Shown here: positions 23,739-36,400 of the stretch, in pieces
Layout of the letters: each line of letters opens with the position of its first letter
Numbering within the stretch: position 1 is the first letter of the stretch
Assembly (NCBI GenBank): GCA_004794655.1
Contig: SMMW01000153.1
Coordinates: 2,552,501-2,616,500 of the forward strand
Source: Marisa cornuarietis
Taxonomy: Eukaryota > Mollusca > Gastropoda > Architaenioglossa > Ampullariidae
Length of the DNA stretch: 64,000 nt
Direction: 5' to 3'
The notes under the pieces: model-generated
Told to the model about the DNA's origin: nothing
Databases searched by the model: none
What the model saw: only the letters and a program-made list of their open reading frames with translations
Program-made: the position numbers and the translations under genes

Positions 23739-26700
23739 ATGGCCTCACGTTGCAGTATGGAGATTGTAAGCGTACTAATATTTGATGGAGAAGACCACAT
23801 TCTGTTAAAAAGTTTCGAAAATCGTGGACTCTGGTTGCCGACAGAACAGAAGCAAAAATCGTCAACTCTTGTTTCAGCTGCGCAGAAAATTGTTGATACT
23901 GTGAGTGTAAAGATAAACTATTAATATTAAAGAATAAAAATTGTATTAAAGTTACCATGAGAGGAGTATCCAGACAAAATGTTACTTTTCATGCAAATAG
24001 CATGAACAATAACATCTGATGATATGACAATACAATTCAACTTTATTTATACACAATTCCAGATACATACATTTACATGATATACAGGAGATAATACATA
24101 TAAATGTTGAAATAGTTTCTCTCTCTCGCGCGCACACACAAGCACGCATTCCCACCAACATTAGATACAGTTGGCGACCTTAGGTCACCTCAGGCTAGTA
24201 CAAGATCACGACCAGTAGAGTTGATGAAGTAAATGGGATGAATGAGTTGCGATTACGATTGGTTTTGCATACAGCCATTACGTACCTACAGTCAGACCAC
24301 AAGAGTGAAAATTCACATGCCAACACATGATCAGAAATATGATACAGGATGCCTTCCTAAGGATTTGCTGATGACAGGCTGCCAAGTCCCTCTGCCTGAT
24401 TCCGGTGATCTTGGAACAGATATTAACAAAGGAGACAAGACTATTCCTGTTCTGTAGGGAGAGGTTATGGAACCAAGAGATGAAAGGAAAAGTGATGAGA
24501 CTTTCAATGAAGGACTGATAGAATGGAGTAAGGATGACAGAAAGATTTGAGTTTCCGTAGGAGGTACAGGCATTGTTGGCTCTTACAGAGGATCATGTCA
24601 GTGTTGATGTCCCATTTAAACTTTTAATCAAAGATGGCACCTAAATATTTGTAAGAGTCGACTACCTCGATGGGATCATCATGGATAGTACTGATGACTG
24701 TCTCAGGCATGTTCATCCGAAAATTGAAGAAAATCATTTCCTTGCAGTGATGTACACACACACACACCATTATTAAGAACATAATGTTTACAATTGGAAA
24801 AAGAAGTGTTTTGGAACAGAGGTCAGAAGGGAGTAAAGCATGGAGTTGTGTGCCATTGATGAGCTGGCTTTAATGAACCGAATGATGGGATTTTTTTTTT
24901 TTTGGATGGGGTGGTGGGGTGGGGGCATCATTTAAAAGTAAGTTTGTGGCGCAAGGCTTATGATCGTGCGCCACAGGAGTAATACATTTTTCCAGTGTTT
25001 CTTTGTAGAAAAATTAATGACTTCAATTTGTTCTGTTACTTTTGTTCTCAGATAATCATTATTGTTAACATTCTTTTGCTACATTTTGTTCAAAATGAAA
25101 ATGACATATACCCCATCAACCCCACAAAGTGTCATGATTTTTTAATGGTATTTTGCAATTTCATTTAACCTTTTTAGACCTATTTTTACAAATTGACAAA
25201 TTTCATCGTATCGCAGGTTTTTTTTCCTGATGCTGAATTACATGTTAATGCACTAAAACTTAAAAAGTAAAGAGTGGATTTTTAAATAAATTTTTCTAAT
25301 AATTATACATTGCTTTGTAAACTGTGAAGAATATATATAGCTTTATGTCACTTTCCTGGTGGTATTATTTACTACATCAGCATAACCTGATAAGCTGCTT
25401 AAGATGGTTAATTTTAAATCATTAGGTCAAACCGATTGAAGTATATATTATGACAGATGCATGAAAATACATTGTGTTGCAGAGAAACTTGCACACAGCT
25501 AAGATTGGGAAGAGGCTGTTTTTATGTTTTTTTGATAGGGGATTTTGGAGCGATGGAATTGATAGTATGTTCGATCTTTGAGCACTTGCAAGGGCCAGCA
25601 TCTCAATGATCCTAGTAACATGAAGATGAAAGTTTCACATTAGTTTTATTTGGATTTATATGCAGACAGTACTTTGACAAGAATATGCAGGAGGTAATGG
25701 TCGTAGAGTGTCTTTCAATAGCTGCAGAGCCTGCAATTGATAATAACCATATTCATTGCATCCTGCTCTATGACAATGACGAACTTCATTAATCCCAGTG
25801 GGCAGCTATGCTTAAGAAGTGTGCTCAGATACAAGAAAATAAACAAGAGCTTTGTGAACATTTTCTGTTACACTTTTTTTTATCCACTTTTGTGTTATAT
25901 GGTGCATGTTGTTTATACCTTTTATTTTTCCTTAATCAGTGTCTGCTAAATCATAAGTGACCCACTTTTTTTAAACAAAACACTCTAGTACACTGACCAA
26001 ACGGATGCTCTGAGAGGTGTTTTGAGAACCAACTTCACCCGGTTTGCAGATGCTGCACCAATTGTTCATGTCACATTTTGGGCTGGGCCCATTTCAAAGG
26101 AAAAGGTAAAGGTGAGAGGAAAAAAAATTATCAAAATCTTAACTTGAACGTTTACTATCCTCTTGCAATTAAGGCTTTGAATTGTTTAAAATTATACAGC
26201 TGTTAAAATGTTAGCTAATGCAAAATTGTTGATAAGTTTTTAACTCTTGATTGATAACCAGAAAATTGTTGGAAACACCTTGAGACCTTAACCTCGATTT
26301 TCTTTAAGATCATTTGTGGTGGTACTTGGTTGGAAATTTGTGTATATGAGGTAAAGAAGACTTCATGCAGCTCTTGTGTATGCATTTAAAAAAAAATAGT
26401 TGACTCAGAGTTGAGTCTATATGTCTCTCTTTATCTCTGTCCTTTTCTTTCTCTCCGTCCTTATCCATTTATTGATCTTTGTGCTTTACAAAAATCTGTA
26501 AAAACTCTAATGGTGTTCTGCTGTTTGGTGTAAATAATTATGCAATCATACAATTGTATGCAGCACTAGTGATGAAAACCTTCATCCAGTCTGTTCCAGG
26601 TAGCTACTGGATGACAGTAGAGGAGATGAAACACAATCTGGAAGGTGCCCTTAATCCAGGTCTGATGGGACTTGAGCCAATCAAGTTTTTTACTCAGATT

Positions 26701-27487
26701 GAAGAAGGTAAAGGAAAGCACATTTCTCATGCCATGAAACTTAACATTCTCTTTCATGCATATATATGGCCTACACTCCGTGGCTGTAGTGAGAGACTAT
26801 TATTTGTTTTCAATCAAAGATTGTGGACATAAAACATGGGAAAACACCAGTAATTATGCTAGATGAAGCATTTCCTTTAGACCATAGATGATAAAGGAAG
26901 CGACTTTGAAAGGAAGTTGAGAAAGTTCCCATCACAACCCTCCTTTTTGCATAAAAGAGACCATGGTCAACAGTTCACCAAACTACAGACCCTGGTACCT
27001 ATTAAATGAAATATTATTTATCACCATCATAATAGGCACACTGACATTCCAGGCAGATTAGAACAGGACAAGAACACCTTTGTTGTCTGAATATCTTGTG
27101 ATTCTGTATTCTGTTTGTGACTGAGCAATTTAAATTTTCAAATGCCTGAACCATGACAATTGAATTTCTGTCTTTTTAGGCTGAACAATTACAACACAAG
27201 CTTTGATTGTTAAAATTAGGTGAAGATGCTTCTGAATCTGTGATGCTGTCAGTCCTTAATTACATTTATTAAAACAGTAAAATTTATGGTAAAATAGAAT
27301 CCAGAAATTCTTATTCAAAACTAGAAGAGCTCCTTTAATTTGTTTTTATCTGTTTGTCTGTAAGAACACAACATGCCAATGTCTTCACTTGGGGAGACAA
27401 CCCTTGAGTACATTGAAGGACCTGCAGATGGCTCCCAGCAAACACCTCAACAGGCTTTGGTGAAATCAGCCAAACTCGGCCCGAAGG
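23739..27487 (+). CDS. Exons 1-4: Nudix-like N-terminal domain with degraded Nudix box
   Basis: Residues 1-173. The sequence runs [17 protein letters not shown], then RGLWLP, then a helix [12 protein letters not shown], and later VHVTFWAGP and [10 protein letters not shown]. That is the strand-turn-helix pattern of Nudix hydrolases, where 'W-x-L-P-G-G' precedes the Nudix helix and a W-M/L-x-x-E-E-L/M segment follows. The glycine pair is replaced by TEQ, and the Glu-rich R-E-x-x-E-E metal-binding helix is replaced by A-Q-K-I-V-D-T. If the fold call is right, the domain should not hydrolyse nucleoside diphosphates and may act as a ligand-binding or docking module. Exon 2 has two in-frame donors six bases apart (26106 and 26112). 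The fold call rests on pattern alone. Confidence 0.5.
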
Positions 27488-30400
27488 GTAAGCTGCACAG
27501 ATTGTTTCATCAGAGATCTTGTTTGATTTCTAACAATAGTCAACATCTGTACAGGTCAGGAACAACTTGAAAAGTCAGTATATTTTGAAAAATGAATGCC
27601 AGTCACTTGGAAAGTTGATATTTGGAAAAATTCATTAAAAATGTTGAAAAAGACAAGAAATTAGCTATAAAAGAGATATTTTGATATATTTTCAAGATTG
27701 TTTCCACTGTGTTCTGCTGTACATCAGATACATAGAAACAAAAACAACGAATTTGACAAAGAGGGTTTTGTTTTGAAATCCTGCAATAATTGCAAAGAAG
27801 CACCAAAAATTACAGCATGCAAAAATGACACATCCTGGAAAAAGGCAAGAATTTGCTTCTCTACTAGTAATACAGACCATGAACAGTTCTTCAACACCTT
27901 GTTTAGTAATGCCTCATCAGATCCTAACCCCTTTCTCCTTGCACAGTTCATTTGCTCATCCTTCTGTGTTTGTCTGCTTCACAAAAATCGTGGTCAGTTT
28001 GTTTTCAGTCTAGTGGTGCAATGGTTAGTGTCTGTCATCAATACAGTGAAGAATGGTTACCTTGAGTTCATATCTCGTCTCTGGCATGCTGTTCTTTCTT
28101 TGCATGGCTGGCATTCACAGATCATATAGCCTGTAAACTTTCTACTTTTACTCCGCCATTTCTGGCACTGTTCCTCTGTACCTCTCAGAACTCACTCCCA
28201 TTTATATGCCCACACGACTTCTTCACTCATCTGACAACACCAAGCTTCTTCGAATCCCACTAACTAAGGCAAAGACGTATGGACAGAGGTCTATCTCCTA
28301 CCAAGACCCATCAACTTGGAACAGACTACTTGTCAGCCTTTGTCACTCTGATTTTCTTACACTCACCCTATGTCAGCTCATCTGTCTCTCTCTCTCAGCC
28401 CTTTGACTTGTCTTAGCTCTGCCCTTATATACCCCTAACATTTTCGCAATGCTCAGCGTTTTTGTGCCGGATGCATGTTCCGGTGTACTTCAACACTGTA
28501 CCGATGGAAGTACTGTTTACGATGTATTTCAATACTGTTGCCAAAACTTAACAGCTACCGGTGGCCTACCAGCCCCCTTACATCGTTATTTTGGAGTGGG
28601 TGTTGAAAGTTTGCTAAGACACCAAAAGACCTCACCACTCAATTACATATGTAATTTTCAGAGCAAGAGCTGCTGTTTCAAGAGTTTATGGAGACTTGCC
28701 AGCCAAGCCACTATATGAACAGAGCCACATTCAATGTGTACATGACCACGTTGAAAGGTGCACGGCCAGAAATGGTTGAAGGATTATTCAGGTGAGAAGG
28801 CGTGTCGGCCATCCACAGTCTTCCTGAACTCCTCCATAGCTCATGTCAGGACCAATACTAGTTGAATGTGTTCTTTTACAGTCTGAGGCAGTGTCTATGC
28901 CTGTGCTAGAAAAGGAGTGTGGAAGAGAGAGCAAAAGAGGAAGAGGAATAGTCTGTATGGATATGTATATCAGGTTGGCCTGATTATTCTTTCTTTTGTT
29001 TTTTCTTTTCCATCATTAAGTCATATTCTGAGTGCAGTGTCACTTGGCCAATAAGAAAATTCTTATTCTTATTATTCTTATCTTCTAGCATGCAGTACAA
29101 ACATCTTTACACTCGTTTCCATAGCCCCACCCAGCAGTGCTACTGTGGTGCAGACCACACACACCCTTCACTGCTGCCCTCTTCCTCGGTCCAATTTGAG
29201 TCAAAGTTTCTTTCTTTATTTTTCAGAGCCTTTGATGTGCACAGACATCATGTGCTGACATTCAAGGAGGTGCTTGTAGGATTGGCAACACTAGAGCCAT
29301 GCACACAGCATGGTGGGGCACCAGCAGAGTTACGATGTCGCTACATGTTTCGCTACTATGATGCTAATAATGATGGATACCTGCAGTTTGAGGAATTTAA
29401 GTGAGTATAGGTAATGCTTGGCAGGAAACCAAGATTACACGACTTTACCATCATGAATGCACAAGCACATGTGCAGATAAGTCTGAATATTTACTTATTT
29501 GTCTGGATCTATTTCACCCTTTTGTATCACTGTTCCATTAATTAATAAATTACAGAAATGCCAATTTGTCCTAATGTCTTATAAGAAATTGCCAATATTC
29601 ATTAAGAAACTATGATTATATTTTGATCTTATGCATGTACATATGTATAGGTAGGCCTAATTATTCTTTTGTTTTGTCTCTTCCATCATCAAGTCATATT
29701 CTGAGTGCAGTGTCACTTGGCCAATAAATAAATTCTTATTATTATTATTATTATTGTATTACTATATTAATAGCATCTCAAACATTTGCTTCGCTGTTGA
29801 AAATACAAATAGTATCTTTTTTCTTTTTGTTTTTTGTAATCCTAATGCTTCCTAACTGAACATCTGATGACATTTCTGCTTACATTGATCAGCAGTGGGT
29901 TTTTATCCTTTGACCATTATTTATTAAGTGGATCTCTCTCTTTCTCTTTTTCTGTTTTTTTTTTTTCTTTTTGATCTCAGTTGGCAGACATATGAACACG
30001 TGCTTCCCAACGCTTGTCAGGTGCTGTTTGTGCTATATGTCTTAAGATGACACCTTCTCTTGCAGGAATATGGTACGAGACATTCGAGACCACAAGGGCT
30101 TGCCAAATGATGAACAGTCCATAACAGAGGATGCTATGAATAGTGCCAAGTAAGCCTACTTAGTTTTGGTAGAGACGATTTATCAAGTAAGCATGGTCTG
30201 TTTTGATAGGAATACTTATTGACCAAGGTTATGGCAAAGACATGCACTATATAAAAGTGTTTGTTGATGGTCAGACATCTTGACCTGCTCCATTTTTCTG
30301 TGGTGTTCCCCAAGGCTCAGTACTTGGCCCAGTTTTGTTCATCCTCTACACTAAACCACTTTCATCATGCATCCAGTCTCACCTGGTTTCTCATCAATCC

Positions 30401-33400
30401 TATGCTGACGACACGCAGCTTTACTGTTCCACTCCACCGGCTGAGTCTCATTCTGCTATTATAGCTCTCTAGAAGCTTGTATTAGCGACGTCAAGGGCTA
30501 AATGGTAAAAAAAAACCAAGCTTAAACTAAACGACGATAAAACAGAAGTCCTCTTGTGCCATAGAAGAAGACATCAACCTTTGCTCGTCAGTCTGTCCAA
30601 TCACATCAAGATGGGCAAAACCAACATCACCTTCACGTCATCTGATAAGAATCTGGGATTTATTGTCGCTGCAGACATGACCCTTGATAAACATGTTACA
30701 GCTGCCTGTCAGTCAGCCTATTATGAGCTCCGTAAGATCAGTGCCATCCGTCATTTTCTCTCTACACGCGCTACTAACACTCTTGTCTGTGTGTTTGTTC
30801 TTTCTCGACTTGACTACTGCAACTCCTTGCTCGCAGGCTGCCCTGACTACCTCATTCAGAGACTCAAGAAAGTACAGAACTCCGCTGCACGCCTGGTGCT
30901 TAGAGCCACAAAACGGGACCATGTCACTCCTCTCCGTTTTCTGCACTGGCTGCCCGTCTGTTCTCGCATCCAGTACAAACTGTCTGTGCTGTGTTTTAAT
31001 TTCTTTTGCAGGCTCCTGTCCTGACTATTTCTCGGAACTTCTTTTTCCTTACTTCCCGGCCAGACAACTCCTCTCTTCCTCTGATGACCGTATCCTAACT
31101 GTTCCTGTCACCAGAACAACAACATATGGTCACAGAATTTTCGGCTACTGTGCAGCAAAACAATGGAACTCTCTTCCTTTCCATATCAGCCACCTTCCTA
31201 CAATTGAATCTTTCAAATCTGCACTGAAAACGCACCTCTTCCTTGAGCATTACTCCTAACACAGTCCACACAATGCTCGTCTTTCTTACCCTCCCCCCTT
31301 CTGCTCTTGCTACTTGTCTTTTGCAGAATCACTTTTTTCTCTGTTCCTGTTACTTTGTGCCTTTTTGTGTTTTCTTTGTTTTTTGTTTTCTGTTTGTCGT
31401 CAGTACTGTCGTTTATTCTTCCATTCCTCGTGTTCTATCCATTTAGTCCACGTCTCTTCCCCGTTTTAAGCGCTAAGAGCATGCTCTCTATGAGTGTGAA
31501 TATGCGCTATAAAAAACTTCATTATTATTATTATTATTTTAAGTAATATTATTATTTGTTGCAATTGTCAGCATAAAGCAGGATGAATTTCTGTAGTTTT
31601 TTTGTGGGGTGGGAGAGTGTGGTTTTATATCATTACTTATATATTTAAACTTATATTTTCTAACCCCCTTTTTTCTTTCTTTTGTTTTTTTTTTGTGTGC
31701 ATGACAGGCTGTTTGGGGAAGACACAAAAGACATGCTACCTAGTGCCGAGTTTTTGTCAGCAGTTGGTACGCTCAAGTTTCGTGGCACTTCTATTTTGTT
31801 TCGGTTACCTCAGTCCTGTATGGCTCACTTAAAAAAGTAAGAAAGACTAGTACTTATGAGCAGTTCTAAGCTGTTCATCCTTCTGCTGTAATTGTGTATT
31901 GATTATAACTGATTTGCATGTATTTTTATCAATAATGCTCTGCAACTTTGCTTTAAACTTTCATTGAACCTGGACTTAGAGATCTCTACCCCTGCCCAGT
32001 CTAGGTGCATCATATTATCTTGTACCCGTTTATAAACCTGGGTTCAGATGGGTATGCTGAACAATACATTCCACCAAATGCTGGAATGTGGACAGTGTTG
32101 TGAGCTTACAAGGCTGTTTTGAGTGTACCAACTGGGATGTCTTTTTAGATGCATGTCCTAATCTTGATGACTTATTAGTTAACACCATCTCCTCTTGTAA
32201 GTCCTTCTGTGTAGATTGCACCATTCCATCGAAACAGTTTGTGCTTTAGCCAAACAACAAACCTTGGGTGACCAAGAGCTTAAAATAGAATAGAATAAAA
32301 TCTGTGTTCTTCACAGGTTCTGCCCATGACAAGAAACTGGTATGTAGAGAGGTCGGCAATGCTATCCGTCAAGTCAGGTTGAAATATAAGACTAAAATAG
32401 AGTCTTAGTTTGGTACAGGTAACATCCGAGCAGCTTGGCAGGGACTCAAGAACATGACCAATATTGAAGATTGGCTTGAGGGCTCTTAAAGCCAAAATCT
32501 CCATCTCAGGCGTTGACGGTACGGCCCTATCAAATGCTCTTAATGTATTCAAGACACATGACTTCTCCATGAAAATTAAAGGTGTGCTCAGTTCTCCTCA
32601 TCCTGTCCAGAGGATTGAGATTCGTGAAGAACAAGTTGTGAAGCTGTTTCAGCGAGTAAACATTTGCAAGGCTTCAGTTCCAGATGGCATTTGGGGCAGA
32701 ACATTACAGTTCTGCGTGCACCTATTTCTGCGCTCTGTGGATTCAACCCTACCATTGTCCCATTTCCAAAGAAAGCTTCAGCTCAGCATCTCAATGACTT
32801 AAGACCAGTGGCTTTAACATCGTTGGTCATGAAAGTATTGGAGACAATCATTAACAAACTGATTCTAAATGCCACTAACAAATGTCTTGACCCCTGGCAA
32901 TTTGCATACCAGTCCAAATGAAGTGTTGATGATGCTAAACTCCTACTTTGTTCAAACACCTGGAGAATCAACATGCCCATGCACAACTGTTGTTTGCTGA
33001 CTTCTCATCGGCCTTCAACACCATCCAACCACATATTCTGGCTAGAAGACTCCTTAACGAGTTTTCTCTTGACCATCAGCTAGTGTCATGGATCATTCAC
33101 CTTTTGGCAGCAACAAGTACTTATCAATGTTACTTTTTCTGACTCCATCATAACCTGCACTGGCTCACTCCAAGGCTGTATTTTATTGCCGTTCCTGTTT
33201 ACTCTGTATACCAACAGTTATCGCAGTAACCATGAGGGTCATATTCTTGTCAGATTTTCTGTAAACACTGCACTGCTCTCTTGTCTTAGCAGGCATAGAT
33301 ACCCATGATGTAGCTTTGGAGGAATGTATTGCCTGGTGCAATGACAATTTCTTAGAACTTAAAATGAGTAAGAGATTGTCTTTGATTTCCATCGAAATTC

Positions 33401-36400
33401 TCCACCAAGTCCCGTAAGTGTCATCCACGACAAGGAGGTGGAAATTGTCCCTCCTTTTAAATACCTGGACACCATCTTCAATAGGAGACTTTGCTGGGAT
33501 CCCAACACTCAGGCTGTCGTGAAGAAGAATCAGCAGCATCTTTTCATTCTTCAGAAGCTGAAATCTTTTTTTCCTGGGAATTTCTTCATCTCTTTTATAG
33601 AGAGCATGCTGTCATTCCCGTCTGCAGAGCTAGGTCCCGCAGAAACTATGGCTGGGGGTAGAACCTCTATAATATTTCAGTGTATGTACGAGTCTGTTTG
33701 GCAGATGCAGATATGTTGTGGTATTGTTTTGTGCTTTCATATCGAGCTGCCTCGAGTTGCCCTCTGGTATAAATAAAGTGTTATCTTTATATATAGTTTG
33801 TTTTCAAAGAACAATTTTGATGCTTTGAAAGTATTTATACCTACAGTTGTAATAGTGTATTTGTAGAGATTGAAAGGTTAAAGAGTTAAATATGTTTTGC
33901 ATGGTAGGACATGCAGTTGTACCACGTATATAAGCTAGTGAGTGCTTGCTTTAGTAGTAGTAATGTAGTTGCTTCATGTTTTAACAATCTCTTTTTTAAA
34001 AAAAAAACAACAGATCAACGATTTTGTAGTACATTTATTTTTCCTTTTGACTGCACAGCCTGCTATAGATTTTGCCATTTACACAGGGAAAGAATGATTG
34101 GGTGCATGTAAGCATGTGCATGAACATGCACATGTGCACACACACACACACACTATTTGCCTGATTATTGTGCTGAGAACTTTGGTGTATGATTAACACT
34201 CTGCAGTTTTTTGCAGGAGAGACTCCAGCCCATGCAGCGATAGTGACAGTGGAGAAGAACCCCCTGTTAAAAAACAACGCCCAAAACTAATTGATTCTAA
34301 GAAACCCAAGGGAGCCTTAGATAATGGTCAGAAGATTTTAAGTGTTATCCACCTTTTCTGTGAACCGTCTTATTTATTTCAGTAGTAATATGGCATTAAT
34401 TTTGTGTGTATGTGTACAGGCATATGCAATAATAAAGTAATGACAAAGGTTATTAATATCCTGCTATTTACTTGTGGCAAGTTGCTCAATAGTGGCCAAC
34501 CATGCATACGAATAGAGTGAGTATTGGCATCATTTTTGGATATATGTGCATTCAGGCAATAAAGGCAATGTTATTTCTACTAAGTAGAAAGTCTCTTGAC
34601 TGGTACCTGTTTTAGTGGCGAGTACATGAATAGATGTGGCTGCTGACAAGGCCCGCCACTCCCACCTATTTTGACTAAGTAGAAGGCTGAAACCATGTTA
34701 TGTCATAGCGATGTTTACATCTGTGCTGTGCTCAGGTGAAGTGAGTATTTTCAAACAGCCAGAAGGGAGAGCACCATCTTCACAAGGCAAGTCGCCCAAG
34801 TATGAGCTGGCTACACATACAGTACGAGTAAGGAGAACTGGATCTTTGGCTGAGGTCATGGCCCTTTGGGATCTGCAGGGTGAGCACAGTCCTATCCAGT
34901 TAAAAGTAATTTTAATAATGTTAATAAAGCATGAGCAGTGGGATTATATCATGAAAAGCATTGAAATGACAACATTTTATGGGTTTTTTAATTTTAAAGT
35001 GTGGTTGGGGCAAAGGAAAAGTAAGGGGAGGGATGTTTGTTTAGATTGGCTGTTGTTACAACCCCTAGCCATGTCAGACCTCTTAGCAATCCAGCTGGTA
35101 AAAGCAACTAACGTCTAAAGACTATTTTTGTAGGAACTTCAGCTGTTAGTGGAAGTGCTGTTCACCACTTGGAGGGTGATATCTCCCGTGTTCAGCGCAT
35201 GCCTTCAATAGATTCTTTCAACCAGGTGAGATTTGTGTCCTTATTTTCTTATGTTTGCAAGTTTGAACCAAAATACATGTATTCGTAAGGAATGGGGGAG
35301 TGTGTGTGTGTGCGTGCCTTTGCATATACGTATTTTGTTTTTCCTCAAGTATGATAACACAGGGGGTAAATGTGGTTTTATTTTGTCTGCCAGAGATCAC
35401 ATGCCAATGAAATGTTGTCAGGTCTGCGATATTTTGAACGAGCTGTGAAAGGAGAAGGAGAAAAGCATAAGGTATTTAAAAAAAGATAACCTTTCCTCAA
35501 ACTCAGTCTATGCTGTCGAGTTGTTTCCACCGAATAATAAAAATATTTAACGCGTTTTTCAACTGTTTCACAGTTTGCACTCTGCCTTACAGTTTTATTT
35601 AAGCTCCCATTTCTTTTGTTATATCTTAAGTTGTTTATTTGCAATCATTTCAAAGCATCATAACCTCATGCAGTTAGTATTGAGGATTTGTCTGTGTTAA
35701 ACCTATTTCTTTGATCTGATGCTTGAGGGTTCGGAGCTATGGCCTTTGAGATGAAACTGTTTATTTTGCATGCTTCTCTGACTCATATTATTACCATGTC
35801 ATTTGCAGCCTGCATTTGACTGGGGACAGGTGGATAGGTCAGCCTTAGCTCGTTGTCTTCTAACACTGTGCCGACAGGTGCGAGAAGTGCTTATGGATGA
35901 GCCCCGACTGATAAAAATCAGATCTCCTACCTATATCCTTGGTAATATTGCCTTGCATTGTCCATAAATACATAAATACATTAAGAGTGTAAATGTGCAT
36001 TTGCATGTGTACGTGTGCATTCATACCTGAAAATGTGGGGTTATATACGCTTTATAATAGCATTGATAGATAGACCTGTTAACCCTGGTGGGTTTCCTGT
36101 AATCATTATGGGAAATCCTCAAAATTGCAAGAACTACGGCTAAGGTCAAAGCATTACTTTTGTCTGAATGTGATGATTACACACAATCAAGAGTGCAGTT
36201 TTTTTTTCTGGGATTACATGCTTTTTTCCTGAAATAATTATCAATTGGTCATCCTGTGCTTACATAAACTAAAGTGAGAAAGACTGGCCAGAGAAAGATA
36301 ATACAATGGTGTCTACTTAAGATTAATTTCAGTATTAATCAAAATTTTTAAAAGAAAAGATATGTTTCTGTGTGTGTAAGGGAGTAAGAGTGACTGCCTA

